In this document: piece by piece, positions 53,877-62,860 of the stretch
Layout: every line of letters begins with the position of its first letter
Position numbering within the stretch: the first letter of the stretch is position 1
From: BOG-908 sp965198855
Lineage (GTDB): Bacteria; Pseudomonadota; Alphaproteobacteria; Acetobacterales; Acetobacteraceae
Assembly: GCA_965198855.1 (NCBI GenBank)
Contig: CBDAPZ010000001.1
Coordinates: 186,001-250,000, forward strand
Direction: 5' to 3'
DNA: 64,000 nucleotides
Notes under the pieces: model-generated
Told to the model about the DNA's origin: nothing
Seen by the model: only the letters and a program-made list of their open reading frames with translations
Database searches by the model: none
Program-made: the position numbers and the translations under genes

Positions 53877-54773
53877 TCAGAAGACGTGGATTTCCTTCTC
53901 GATGGAAAAGAAGACGTGGACCGCGCCTCCCGCGCCCGCCACCTGCCTGCCGACGCCCAGCTCGCAGGTCCAGGCTTGGGGCAGCACGCGTGTGTAGCCA
54001 ATTTCTAGAAAACCTTGCGTTCCGCGGCCAACATCGGAGGCGCCGTAGACGATATCGGCCACGAGGGCGCCCGCCGGCGTGGGCAGGAAAGACCCGCCGA
54101 ACGCGAGCTGCAGCCGATCTTTGCGGTCGCCGCCCTCGGGCTGGGTCAGATGGAAATCCGTGAGGTTGAGGTGCAGCCTGGGCGCCGCGTCGCCGTCGCC
54201 GAGCGAATGGGAGGCTATGGCGCGGAAGACATATTCGGGGGATTTCTGGCCCGCTCCGAACGGCGTCGTGTAGAACAGGTCGAAACCCAAGGCGGGAAAT
54301 AGCCGCGTTTGGTCGCGAACATGCACCAGGATATCACCTTGCACACCACCGGAGTTACGATCCTCCGTCCGGCCGGTGTCGTAATTCGGGTTCAGCGATA
54401 ATTGCACGTCCTTCAGCACACCCAACTTGGCGGTGAGTCCCTGCTCCAGCACCTCCCTAGAGTCGGCCTCGCGCAGGCGGACGTAAGTGCCGGAATACTG
54501 CAGCGACAACTCGCCAGGGTCGTTCGTCAGATCGTCTTGCACCGTGACCGGCTCGCCTTCCTCGATCTGTTGAGGATCGGGAGTGGACTCCTCCCGGGCG
54601 TCCATCGGCGGGTCGGCCGCCGCGTGACCATGGGGGCAGGCGGCGAGTGCTCCTGCGAGAAGGGCGCCCCGGCCCGAAAGCCACCGCCTGGTCGGCGGTT
54701 TTCGGCTGGTTTCCGCCGGCTTGCCAAGCAACCTCTGTATCCCCCGCGACCCCGGAATGTCGGAGTCGCACAA
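53877..54773 (-). CDS. Putative outer-membrane beta-barrel protein (MetA-pathway/transporter-like)
   Basis: The 298-residue protein has a signal-type segment (LSGRGALLAGALAACPHGHA), a polar acidic linker (REESTPDPQQIEEGEPVTV) and a run of amphipathic strands: GELSLQYSGTYVRLRE, DVQLSLNPNYDT, LGFDLFYTTPFG, LHLNLTDFHLTQ, DRLQLAFGGSFLP, FLEIGYTRVLP, and a last strand ending in IHVF, a C-terminal Phe as in barrel proteins. It resembles COG4313/PF13557-type proteins by eye. The start is uncertain: TTG 54773 is at the open end of the frame and has no good ribosome site. Confidence 0.65.
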   Translation of the reverse strand: MCDSDIPGSRGIQRLLGKPAETSRKPPTRRWLSGRGALLAGALAACPHGHAAADPPMDAREESTPDPQQIEEGEPVTVQDDLTNDPGELSLQYSGTYVRLREADSREVLEQGLTAKLGVLKDVQLSLNPNYDTGRTEDRNSGGVQGDILVHVRDQTRLFPALGFDLFYTTPFGAGQKSPEYVFRAIASHSLGDGDAAPRLHLNLTDFHLTQPEGGDRKDRLQLAFGGSFLPTPAGALVADIVYGASDVGRGTQGFLEIGYTRVLPQAWTCELGVGRQVAGAGGAVHVFFSIEKEIHVF

Positions 54774-55181
54774 AGCCTAGAAGGCGGTTGAGCAAGGCTC
54801 CAGGTATTTTTCCTGATAAAACAGGAGATAGTTCCCCGACATACTTGGCGAGTATGCCCCGGACGGCCGCGATCCACGATTGGCAATGGTCGATAATCGT
54901 TCTGGCCCGAGGTGTCACAAGAACGAACGTCCATTTCTTCACCGCGGAAGTGACCTCCATTTGGCCTTGGCCGCGGGATGGATCCAGCTTGGTCACAAAA
55001 ACGAGGCTCGAGCAGATCGGAAACAGGGATACTGCGACGGTCGCCCCGAATAGAATGGGCCCAAGGGCCCGTGATCTTCAAAAGCATCGTCCATCAATGC
55101 TGGCGGACTTTGCTGGCAAGCCAGAGGCACTGCGGCGGGAGGCAGGGCAAAGCCTTCGGGCATACGGCCTTGTTTATAACC
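54774..55181. other. Intergenic region, no supported intact gene
   Basis: ORFs on both strands here lack family features. The stretch ends in the transposase-tail remnant at 55182-55292, so part of it may be decayed mobile-element DNA, but no inverted repeats or target duplications could be recognised. Confidence 0.4.
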
Positions 55182-55292
55182 TACGGGGTGAACGTGCGGC
55201 CGCGAAAAACCCTCGCCTACAAGTCACCAAACGAAGTCTTTCAACACTTAGCCTCTGCTTGCCAAGCTTACCTTTATGCGTTTCAGAGTTGA
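55182..55292 (+). pseudogene. C-terminal remnant of an IS30-type transposase
   Basis: The frame reads YGVNVRPRKTLAYKSPNEVF followed by QHLASACQAYLYAFQS and a stop. N-RPRK-L-Y-(T/S)P-EVF is the characteristic C-terminal end of IS30-family (and related DDE) transposases. No DDE core is found upstream in any frame, so only the tail survives. No insertion-sequence ends are evident. Confidence 0.5.
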
Positions 55293-55318
55293 ATCCGCGG
55301 CAGAAAAGAAGATCTTTC

Positions 55319-57274
55319 TTACACCTTCACAGCAGTGATCACCACAAAATCACTCCCGATTACGCCATCCCGCATTGCATCGTCTTCGAGCGCAAACAGC
55401 CGCAGCAGCGCCGCCCGATGTTCATCGTTTTCAGGTGCAAAATTCTGCGCGATATCACCAAGTGCCAGATGCGCCAAGGTTCCACCAAGCGGGCGCGTTT
55501 CGAGAATTTCAAAGTTCTGGCCTAGTACTGCTTGAATGTCCGACGAGCGTATCGCTTCGCTTGGGTCGGCTTCGATCATTGCCGCCACGGTTGGGCGGGT
55601 TTGCAAGGGCTTGGGTTTGCCGGATGGCAGGCGACGCAACTCTTCAGGCAGGGATTCGAGGAATTCATTGACGAGAGCGATCTGCGCGTCCGTCCATTGG
55701 AAGCGGATGGGTCCGACGAATTCATGCAGGTGGAACACGCCGCCGGGGCGAAGGGCGCGGCGGACGCGGGCAAATATCTGCTCCAGGCGCTCGATGTGAT
55801 GCACCGATTGATGGGCGAAAACAATGTCGGTCTTGCCGGCCGGCAGATCGGCCGTCTCAAGGTCTGCGACATGGTAATGCAGATTGGTCATGCCGCTATC
55901 GCCGGCCTGCCTGCCTGCGTCAGCGATGGCCTGTGTCGCCAGGTCATACCCGTCGACATGGCCGACGAGGCCACGCGCTGTCAGGTCCCGTTCCAGGCCG
56001 CCGAAACCGCAGCCTAGCGAGATGCTGCGCGCAATCGGCAAGGTGACGCCTCTTTGCTGCAACAGGATCGCCAGCCGCCCATAGGCATCCAGGCGTGGGT
56101 CGCCGGAGGCGAGCGTGTTGAGGCGGTCCTTTACCATCGGATGGGCCATCCAATACCAGCCGCCGGACACTGCCTGCTCGTCGAGTTGCGTGGACCACAC
56201 GCGATCGACACGCGATTTCCGCTCGGCCTCACTCATGCCTTTGCCATGCGCGCGCAAGCGGGCGTCGTAACCCTGGCCGGGATCGCAGATGGCGCGTCCC
56301 TCCCGCCAACCATATTTCCGATAATGGTCGAGGCCGGATTGATGGAGGCCGGCGGCGACGTCACGGGCGACGAGTGGGTCGGCGGCAAGATACCAGGCTT
56401 CATCGAAACCGCTGACCTGATCTCGATCGATCTCGGCCTGCCTGGGTGCTGTCAACGGTGCCGATCCACCGGCGTCGTAAGCACCTTGTTGCGGTGCGCG
56501 TCGCCGACCATGCCAACGCGCCAATAGCCTGGCGGCCAGACTGCTCGGTTCCAGCCGGCGGCGAATGACCGCCACATCCTGCTGGTTGTTCCAGGCCTTT
56601 TCGTCATACGTGTCGAGGCGAAGCGGACCCTCGGCGAGAAGATCCTCGTACCAGCTGCGGCGCACGAGCGAGATGCCGTAGCCCTCCTGGCCGGGATAGG
56701 ACCGGTGGCCGTAGCCATGCAGCCAGCTATCGGCCAGTACGCCTCTCGCGGCGTCGTCGGTCAGGCCGTGAGTGTCGTCGCGCATAAGGCTTGCCGTGGA
56801 AATGCCATGCGACGTGATCACCAACGTACCTTCCGGTGCCAGATGGCGGGCGGCAAAATCGAGAAATCGGCGTGTGTGCTGTTCCGACAGATGCGTGATC
56901 AGCGAGCCGACCCAGATCAGATCATAGCTTCCTGCTAGATCAAGTGCACGGAAATCCTCCTGCGCATAAACGCCGCAAGCGTTGAAGTGCGCGGCGGCAA
57001 AATCCACGCCGGAACGATCGATGTCGCAGACGGTTATCGCTGCCGCAGGGAACTTGGCGCGAAGCACCCTGGTGACACGGCCATGGCCGCAAGGCAGATC
57101 GAGGATCGTTTGCGGCGCCGGCAGGCCACGTAAGGCGCGTTGTATCAGCCGCAATGCGGACTGGCCGGCGCGCAGATAATGATCGGTGCTGCCGTCGAAC
57201 ATGGTGTCATCATCGGCAAGCGCCGCATTGATACCGGAAAATTCAGATCCTTCGGGCAAGACAAGATGACGCAC
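55319..57274 (-). CDS. Double methyltransferase with an internal FDExxYL module
   Basis: The 651-residue protein carries two SAM-methyltransferase domains. The first (about residues 35-240) has TILDLPCGHGRVTRVL (motif I), ITVCDIDRSG and YDLIWVGSLITHLSE; the second (about 390-600) has SISLGCGFGGLERDL, HVDGYDLATQAI and TDIVFAHQSVHHIERL plus RALRPGGVFHLHE. Between them residues 290-327 form an FDExxYL module (FDEAWYLAADP to the final GWREGR) identical in style to those of the dioxygenase gene upstream. The protein has no signal peptide or membrane segment. The close tandem with the PhyH gene (42-base gap) suggests joint action on one cell-surface or small-molecule target. Substrates unknown. Confidence 0.85.
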   Translation of the reverse strand: MRHLVLPEGSEFSGINAALADDDTMFDGSTDHYLRAGQSALRLIQRALRGLPAPQTILDLPCGHGRVTRVLRAKFPAAAITVCDIDRSGVDFAAAHFNACGVYAQEDFRALDLAGSYDLIWVGSLITHLSEQHTRRFLDFAARHLAPEGTLVITSHGISTASLMRDDTHGLTDDAARGVLADSWLHGYGHRSYPGQEGYGISLVRRSWYEDLLAEGPLRLDTYDEKAWNNQQDVAVIRRRLEPSSLAARLLARWHGRRRAPQQGAYDAGGSAPLTAPRQAEIDRDQVSGFDEAWYLAADPLVARDVAAGLHQSGLDHYRKYGWREGRAICDPGQGYDARLRAHGKGMSEAERKSRVDRVWSTQLDEQAVSGGWYWMAHPMVKDRLNTLASGDPRLDAYGRLAILLQQRGVTLPIARSISLGCGFGGLERDLTARGLVGHVDGYDLATQAIADAGRQAGDSGMTNLHYHVADLETADLPAGKTDIVFAHQSVHHIERLEQIFARVRRALRPGGVFHLHEFVGPIRFQWTDAQIALVNEFLESLPEELRRLPSGKPKPLQTRPTVAAMIEADPSEAIRSSDIQAVLGQNFEILETRPLGGTLAHLALGDIAQNFAPENDEHRAALLRLFALEDDAMRDGVIGSDFVVITAVKV

Positions 57275-57315
57275 GCGCTATCCTTTAACGATAAGTCCAG
57301 TGCCGCGGTGCTTCA

Positions 57316-58722
57316 TCAATCCGCATAATAGCCCGTTGCATACCACGCCTTGTCCTCATGCGAGCGAACGGTGGTTCTGCCACGTTCGAACGTCAAGGAT
57401 GCGACCTCCTTGGGGCAGTAATGCGTCACGACACTTGCGCGTGTTTTGCCGGTCGATATCGGCAGCCCGCCATGCGCAAGATCAGCATGCCAGATCAGGA
57501 CGTCGCCTTTTTTCGCCAGGAAGTTCTGCGCGCTGCATCCGGCCCGCACGCTTCTCTCCTCGAGACGCTGCGAATAATCCTTGATCTCGTCACGCAGCGA
57601 ATTTTGCCGAAGCATCCGCTGCGCGTCCCACAGGGTCTTGAATTTGTCGGCATAGAGATGTTCCGGCATACGATGGCTGCCGGGGAAATAGGTGAGCTCG
57701 CCACCACCAGGCGTCACGTCTTCAAGTGCGATCCAGGAGGCCACGAACTGGCGCGGCAAGCTGAACGGCACGTACAGCGTGTCCTGGTGATAGCCCTGCG
57801 AGGAGCCGCGCAGGAAGGTCAGAGACTGGCTCGCCAGGGCACGGCGCTCGAACAGAAGTTCGATCGTGTCACGTATCGGTTTCGAGAAGATCAGTTCGCG
57901 GATCGGCTGCGAAAGCCAGTGCAGATCAAGCGCCTTGGCCGGGCTGGTCTTGACGGCCGGATCCCATGGTACCGGATTATAGCCGCCGACGGTCACGCAC
58001 TCGAAACGCAGACCGTCGATCTCGCCGTTATAGGCGCGATCCAGCTCTTCGGCCGCTCTATCCACGATGTCACGCGGCAAGGCCTGCCGCAGGATGACAT
58101 ACCCGTCCCGGACCCAGTCGCGCATCAGCAGCGCCTCGGCTTCATTGATCCTGCCGATCTCGAGACGGCCTTCGATGAGATCGAGAGCATTTCCGTGGTC
58201 GGGCCATAATCCGCCAAATCGCGAGGGGATCGCTGCCGGATTATCGGGCCGGGGCGCATAGCGATTCGGCAGATATCCTCTGTGGCGGCCGATGCTTTGG
58301 TAATGGTGGTGCAGGTCGCGGGCTTTGTTGGCAGCGAGATCGGCACGAACCATGTGGTAGCTGTCGTGATACCAATCGGCGTCGAACATCGTGCCTTCGT
58401 CATACCCTGGCGGCGGAATACGGCCTTCTGCACGGCCGTCCATGGTCCAATGCTGATAGGCGGATGCAAATCTGCCATCGGCTACGGCTTTCGCGACATC
58501 GGGATTATTCTCGAGATACCACGCCTCATCAAAGCTGCTGACATCGTCGGCAGGAATTTCGCCTTGCGCCGGGATGCCCGATCTGCCCTCGGCTCGGCCG
58601 TTGGAGATGAAATGGGCCAGACCGGACGAATACGCGCCGGCTGCCACAGCCTGCGCCACGTCCGGATATTTTTCCAGGTAGAAAGCTTCGTCAAAGCCCT
58701 GGCTGTGCTGGTTCGTGTCCAT
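57316..58722 (-). CDS. PhyH-family Fe(II)/2-oxoglutarate dioxygenase with N-terminal FDExxYL modules
   Basis: The 468-residue protein begins with two clear modules (residues 10-47 and 64-101: FDE-(F/W)YLE--PDVA-AVA-G, ending RAEGR) and a third degenerate one near 113-149. The rest is a phytanoyl-CoA dioxygenase-like domain: RDGYVILRQALP at the start, the iron-binding HxD in GYHQDTLYVPF, LEDVTPGGGELTYFPGSH, and the second His in ADLAHGGLPIS, followed by an Arg (TRASVVTHY) for 2-oxoglutarate. Start ATG 58722 begins right before the first module. It is co-oriented with and 42 bases before the double methyltransferase. Such domains hydroxylate lipids, polyketides or peptides. Confidence 0.9.
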   Translation of the reverse strand: MDTNQHSQGFDEAFYLEKYPDVAQAVAAGAYSSGLAHFISNGRAEGRSGIPAQGEIPADDVSSFDEAWYLENNPDVAKAVADGRFASAYQHWTMDGRAEGRIPPPGYDEGTMFDADWYHDSYHMVRADLAANKARDLHHHYQSIGRHRGYLPNRYAPRPDNPAAIPSRFGGLWPDHGNALDLIEGRLEIGRINEAEALLMRDWVRDGYVILRQALPRDIVDRAAEELDRAYNGEIDGLRFECVTVGGYNPVPWDPAVKTSPAKALDLHWLSQPIRELIFSKPIRDTIELLFERRALASQSLTFLRGSSQGYHQDTLYVPFSLPRQFVASWIALEDVTPGGGELTYFPGSHRMPEHLYADKFKTLWDAQRMLRQNSLRDEIKDYSQRLEERSVRAGCSAQNFLAKKGDVLIWHADLAHGGLPISTGKTRASVVTHYCPKEVASLTFERGRTTVRSHEDKAWYATGYYAD

Positions 58723-59441
58723 CTTCTGCAATCGCCTACGTAAGTTTCCGCCATTGCCGGTGCTATGCAATTCCGTGGCGATTACTACCCAAACACACAC
58801 GCTTTGAACATAGGGGCCTTTATCTTCGTCTAAACCAAGGCTTGATCGACATGACCAGACCTGCGTCGCGCCAGGTTTACAGGACGCGAAGTCTTCGGGA
58901 CCTGCAGGTCGGCAGATAAACCCTATCGTGATGAAAACCAGCACTGCGGGGGCACGCATGCTGCGCAGAGGAGCGACCTAGCTGGCAGCGACGTCGCGTC
59001 CAAGAACGACAGCAGCAGGATCCTGACGGCGATGCTACCGAGTGCGCCGGTCACCAGAATAATGACCGATAGCGCCGCCCGTCGCGGCGTGGAACAGGCC
59101 GGCGGCGAACCCGAACAAAGCGACCACCGAGGCGCGCGGAACGATTATGGCGTAGGCCAGTCCGACAACATGGCCAATCCGCTCGCCAGCACCGGCACGG
59201 TCGCGCCGGTATCGGCGATGTAGCGCCCAATGCCAGGTTGGCGCCAACGTCGCGCGCGGACGCAGGCGGTACAGCCGCCCGGCCTTGCAGCCCGCATCTA
59301 TTTGCGAAGCCAGGCGTGTGTCTCCGGAAGCCCCTGCAGAGGGCGGTAAGCTGCAACCGCCAAAGGAGGCCCGCGGCCCGTTCCGCAGTCTGTTTTTTGC
59401 CCGCCTCGACTGGATTCGTCGGTGGTGCTCACATTTTCTTC
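58723..59441. other. Intergenic region of 719 bases with a possible decayed membrane-protein gene
   Basis: No intact gene is supported. On the minus strand, about 59240-58980 reads GHVVGLAYAIIVPRASVVAL and GFAAGLFHAATGG, then shifts frame to LSVILVTGALGSIAVRILLL, which looks like fragments of a multi-helix transporter. The remainder (58723-58980 and 59240-59441) shows nothing recognisable. The promoter of the PhyH gene probably lies near 58730-58850. Confidence 0.35.
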
Positions 59442-60737
59442 TTACGACCCCGTCACCCGCCAAATCGCATTGCCAACGTCATCCGCAACCAGAAGCGCGC
59501 CGTCTGGGCCGATCGCGACACCAACGGGTCTACCATATGACGCGCGCTCGTCCGGTGCGAGAAAGCCTGAAAGAATGTCTCTCGGGGGCCCGGCCGGCTT
59601 GCCGTTTTCGAACGGCACAAATACCACCTTGTAGCCGCTGAGCTTGCTGCGGTTCCAGGAGCCGTGCTGGCCAATGGCCATACCGTCTGGAAAGCCCGGC
59701 AGTGTTCCCGCCGGCAACCAGCACAGGCCAAGCGAAGCTGTGTGGCCACCGAGTGCGTAGTCCGGGGTGATCGCGGTCGCGACTTTGGCGGGGTCCTGCG
59801 GCACGCGCCCGTCGACGGTCCGCCCCCAATAACAATAAGGCCAGCCATAGAAACCGTTTTCCTGCACAGAGGTCAGATAGTCTGGCGGCGTTTCGTCGCC
59901 GATCCCGTCGCGTTCGTTGACCACCGTCCAGAGCATGCCGGTGGTGGGTTCCCAGGCAAGTCCCACCGGGTTACGCAATCCAGCGGCGAAGATGCGGTCC
60001 TCGCCGCTGGCAAGGTCGAGCACATGGATGGTGGCGCGGTCTTCCTCCGCCTCCAGGCCTTCTTCGGCGATGTTGCTGAGAGAGCCGACTCCGATATAGA
60101 GCTTCGTCCCGTCCGGGCTCGGCAGCAGGCTGCGCGTCCAATGGCCGCCTGGCTTGAAGCGCGTGAGCGGCGTGCCCGGGCCGGAGATGCTAGTGGCACC
60201 TTGAGTGTATGGATAGGCAACGACACCATCGGTATTGCCGACATAGAAGGTGTCACCGAGCAGCGCCATGCCGAAAGGCTGGTTCAGTCCCTTCATGAAA
60301 GTTTCGCGACTCTCAGCTTCTCCGTCGCCATTCGCGTCGCGAAGCAGGATGATGCGGTTAGGGCTGTCACTCATTGCGCCTGCCCGTTTCATCGTGCTGA
60401 TCATGGCGTAATCGAACAGCGAATCTGGCGCGCGCGTCTGGAACGAGGATTCAGCGATCAGCACCTTGCCATCCGGCAGCACATGGATCCAGCGTGGATG
60501 ATCGAGCTCGAGTGCAAAGGCATTGACCTTGAGCCCGGGTGCCGCGATCGGCATCTGTCCGGTTGCCCAGCCTTTCGCAGTCGGCATCTTGAGCGTCGGG
60601 ATGCCCTGCGGTCGCGCCGGCGGAATGTCCGGCTTGCCGCCCCAGGCGGGCGTGGGCGTACCGTGCCTGTGCCGGACCGTCAGCGCCGCACCGCCAACCG
60701 TTGCCACTACGCGCGCGAAGATGTCCGCAACACTCAT
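59442..60737 (-). CDS. Sorbosone/glucose dehydrogenase family protein (PQQ-type beta-propeller)
   Basis: The 431-residue protein belongs to the soluble GSDH/sorbosone-dehydrogenase propeller family: VNAFALELDHPRWIHVLPDG, VLIAESSFQ, NRIILLRDANGDGEAE, LNQPFGMALLGDTFYVGN, RNPVGLAWEPTTGMLW, NERDGIGDETPPDYL and YGRPVGVAIGPDGALLVADD are all characteristic. Relatives use PQQ and calcium to oxidise sugars. The N-terminus (DIFARVVATVGGAALTVRH) has only a weak hydrophobic stretch, so localisation is unclear. The ATG at 60737 precedes a normal length. Stands alone. Confidence 0.88.
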   Translation of the reverse strand: MSVADIFARVVATVGGAALTVRHRHGTPTPAWGGKPDIPPARPQGIPTLKMPTAKGWATGQMPIAAPGLKVNAFALELDHPRWIHVLPDGKVLIAESSFQTRAPDSLFDYAMISTMKRAGAMSDSPNRIILLRDANGDGEAESRETFMKGLNQPFGMALLGDTFYVGNTDGVVAYPYTQGATSISGPGTPLTRFKPGGHWTRSLLPSPDGTKLYIGVGSLSNIAEEGLEAEEDRATIHVLDLASGEDRIFAAGLRNPVGLAWEPTTGMLWTVVNERDGIGDETPPDYLTSVQENGFYGWPYCYWGRTVDGRVPQDPAKVATAITPDYALGGHTASLGLCWLPAGTLPGFPDGMAIGQHGSWNRSKLSGYKVVFVPFENGKPAGPPRDILSGFLAPDERASYGRPVGVAIGPDGALLVADDVGNAIWRVTGS

Positions 60738-61088
60738 TGCTCCGTCCTCATCTGCAGTCAGGCCAGCGCCGCAACGCCCCGCATGGCCGCCCCGGAATGC
60801 CGGGTGTCAATGATCACGGCAAGGGGCAGGCTGCAAGGCGCCACGGGTCGTGTCGACTTCGATCGGACTTCACCGAAGATGGAAGGATGGTTGGGACAAG
60901 CACACGCGCGTTCAATGGTTTAGAGTAGAAGTGATGGGTTAGGACTACTCGCCTGGATGTTTAAAACACGTTCGATTGCGCAGGTGCACTTGGGCGGACT
61001 CAACTCCCGGCCAGGGCGCTGCGACCATCGCGATGATGCTGTCAGACTTGATAGTCAGTTCGACGGCCAGAATTTAGGGAGGAATGCC
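60738..61088. other. Intergenic region, 351 bases, no supported gene
   Basis: It holds the likely divergent promoters of the sorbosone-dehydrogenase-family gene and the small ORF at 61089. No hairpin, operator palindrome or protein feature stands out. Confidence 0.35.
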
Positions 61089-61325
61089 GTGGCGGAAGAC
61101 CGTAATGACCGCATCCTATCTCTTGCGAACGCCCTTATTATTGCACGTGGAACAGGTGATGTGTCCGGCGCAATCACCGCGCTGAGCGATGCCGAGCACA
61201 TTCTTTATGGAAACGCCTCGCATCCGACACACAAAGCATGGCAGCGGCAACATGGACTCTCGCCGACCACGCACGAGGAAGACGTTCAGAAGTCGGAAGG
61301 CTGGAAGAGAAGCGGCAGTAGGTAA
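61089..61325 (+). CDS. Small hypothetical protein
   Basis: The 78-residue predicted protein starts with GTG at 61089 behind a strong AGGGAGGA site. The frame is open further upstream but loses protein-like character. Residues AEDRNDRILSLANALIIARG and DVSGAITALSDAEHIL suggest a helical N-terminal half; the C-terminal half is polar. No family recognised. The strong ribosome site is the main reason to accept it. Confidence 0.5.
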   Translation: MAEDRNDRILSLANALIIARGTGDVSGAITALSDAEHILYGNASHPTHKAWQRQHGLSPTTHEEDVQKSEGWKRSGSR

Positions 61326-61531
61326 AATGGGTTGACCCGGCGCGGAGCAAATCGGGATAGGGCGATCAAGTTGATCGACGTCACCGAAGCGCCAGATCCG
61401 CCCTACCTTGATCGCTCTGCACCGGGCATGATCACGCAGCACTATCTTCAAGACGAGAAACGGCGGCGCCCATCCAATTGCATCTGACTTAGGTCCTCTG
61501 GCGTAGGAGTTTGATACAAGGAGTGTCCACC

Positions 61532-62065
61532 TTGAGCCTTCGCCCGTTACGCACCGTCCAACTTGCTGGGCTCGCGCTGCTTGGCGCCTGTGCCCGACAG
61601 CCCACCACTGCCTTTGCTGGCAGAGAGCCAGCCTTTGATGTGGCGGCGTTCTACAATGGCCACTCGCGCGGCTATGGGTTTCTCTTCTCGCGGAGCGGTA
61701 ATGTCCTGAAGCAATTCACGGCCGACGAAAATGGAACCTGGGATGGCAGCTTGCTGAAGCTGCACGAGCATTACGTCTATTCGGATGGCAAGACCCAAGA
61801 TCGCGACTGGACCTACAGCCGAAATCCGGATGGCACCTGGATCGGTCGAACCCCAGAGGTCGTCGGCGTGACAACCGGCGCAACCTCAGGCAACGCCTTT
61901 CACATGAAATATACGTTCGATCTGACGAAAAGTGGCTCGGATCACACACTAGATTTCGACGACTGGCAGTGGATGGTTGCGCCGAAGATTATGATGAACC
62001 GAGCGTGGGGGTCAAAATTCGGCGTCGATTTCGCGGAAATACAGGCGACCTTTATCCACGATTAA
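61532..62065 (+). CDS. DUF3833-family lipoprotein
   Basis: The 177-residue protein has a lipoprotein signal peptide (RTVQLAGLALLGAC, lipobox LGAC) and a lipocalin-like beta domain: FDVAAFYNGHSRGYGFLFSR, then TWDGSLLKLHEHYVYSDGKT and DRDWTYSRNPDGTW, ending YTFDLTKSGSDHTLDFDDWQW. This matches the DUF3833 pattern, an outer- or inner-membrane lipoprotein of unknown function. The TTG at 61532 is chosen since AAGGAG lies eight bases before; GTG 61523 and TTG 61511 are alternatives. Confidence 0.78.
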   Translation: MSLRPLRTVQLAGLALLGACARQPTTAFAGREPAFDVAAFYNGHSRGYGFLFSRSGNVLKQFTADENGTWDGSLLKLHEHYVYSDGKTQDRDWTYSRNPDGTWIGRTPEVVGVTTGATSGNAFHMKYTFDLTKSGSDHTLDFDDWQWMVAPKIMMNRAWGSKFGVDFAEIQATFIHD

Positions 62066-62272
62066 GCCCTGAGGGCGAGACCTGGGAGTGGTCGACCGCA
62101 ATTTCGCTAAGTTCTGCGCAAGCGTGACCACCGATGGTCTCAGACCGGAGTAGGAGCGGGGGTTGCTGCGTGTAAAGCCACCGCCGCCTTGATAAAGGGA
62201 TTGCCCAACGTCGCCAACGGCATTCTCGAGAACGATCCCTCGGCCCTGGTGGCAAAAGAATATATCGAAAGG
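62066..62272. other. Region without a supported gene
   Basis: A plus-strand frame (from about 62189 to 62422) encodes a helical-looking stretch (NGILENDPSALVAKEYIERL) but has no good start or ribosome site and overlaps the minus-strand ORF at 62273-62590. I leave it unassigned. Confidence 0.3.
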
Positions 62273-62590
62273 CTAGCCGGGTGGGATGCGCAGCTTGGAG
62301 AATTGCAAGCGCGGTATAGCGGTGATCCGCGAGATTGGACGATCATCGCGCAAGGCTGTCAGACCGACCTCTTTAGATGGAGTTGTCCAAGCATGCAATT
62401 CATGTGTCCCCTGGGACATTAGATGACCTGTAAGCGAGAACAAGGATAGTTCGACTATTAAGCCACCGCACAAAATCCCCAACGCAGTAAGCCAGCCAAA
62501 CCACACACAGGCGCCTAGCGAGCTCACCACGGTTAAGGACGAGGTGAGGAGTATTGCCGCTGTCGAGTACTTTTTGAACGAAGCCTTCAT
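62273..62590 (-). CDS. Small hypothetical membrane protein (weak)
   Basis: The 105-residue frame starts MKASFKKYSTAAILLTSSLT and has two hydrophobic helices near its N-terminus (AAILLTSSLTVVSSLGACVW and LTALGILCGGLIVELSLF), preceded by Lys residues as expected for a membrane protein. The C-terminal half is polar with no recognised motif. GC content and codon use are lower than in the main genes, consistent with the accessory character of this end of the window. No clear ribosome site. Confidence 0.35.
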   Translation of the reverse strand: MKASFKKYSTAAILLTSSLTVVSSLGACVWFGWLTALGILCGGLIVELSLFSLTGHLMSQGTHELHAWTTPSKEVGLTALRDDRPISRITAIPRLQFSKLRIPPG

Positions 62591-62860
62591 GGCCGCATGC
62601 CCCGGGGCGATTAGGCGCTACTCACCAATGTGCGTTTTCGGGATGGTTGCATACGCACCAGCCTTGCGGACCCGAGCGGAATAACGTGCAAGAACAAAGA
62701 CTGCAGTTCGCCCCACCGAGTCTAACTTCATCATGGGGTTGGTCGGCAGTGTGAACTTCTGGAACACGCACCAATAGCTCCTGAAATTCGTCCCCAAAAT
62801 CAAGCATCGCATACCTCGTTATATTTGGCCGCCACCCCATCCAGCGGTGGCATTGAAGAA
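62591..62860. other. Region without a supported gene
   Basis: Two minus-strand frames overlap here (about 62618-62840). Neither has a ribosome site or recognisable motif, and I cannot choose between them. Confidence 0.3.

Noticed and set aside
54647..55525. Plus-strand open frame of 292 residues
   Set aside because: It overlaps the methyltransferase gene end and the outer-membrane-protein gene, and its sequence has no consistent structure; only the separate transposase tail in another frame is informative.
61332..61487. Short plus-strand frame ending MITQHYLQDEKRRRP, reminiscent of a tyrosine recombinase tail
   Set aside because: The likeness is only a few residues, there is no catalytic core, and no ribosome site; not enough to call an integrase remnant.
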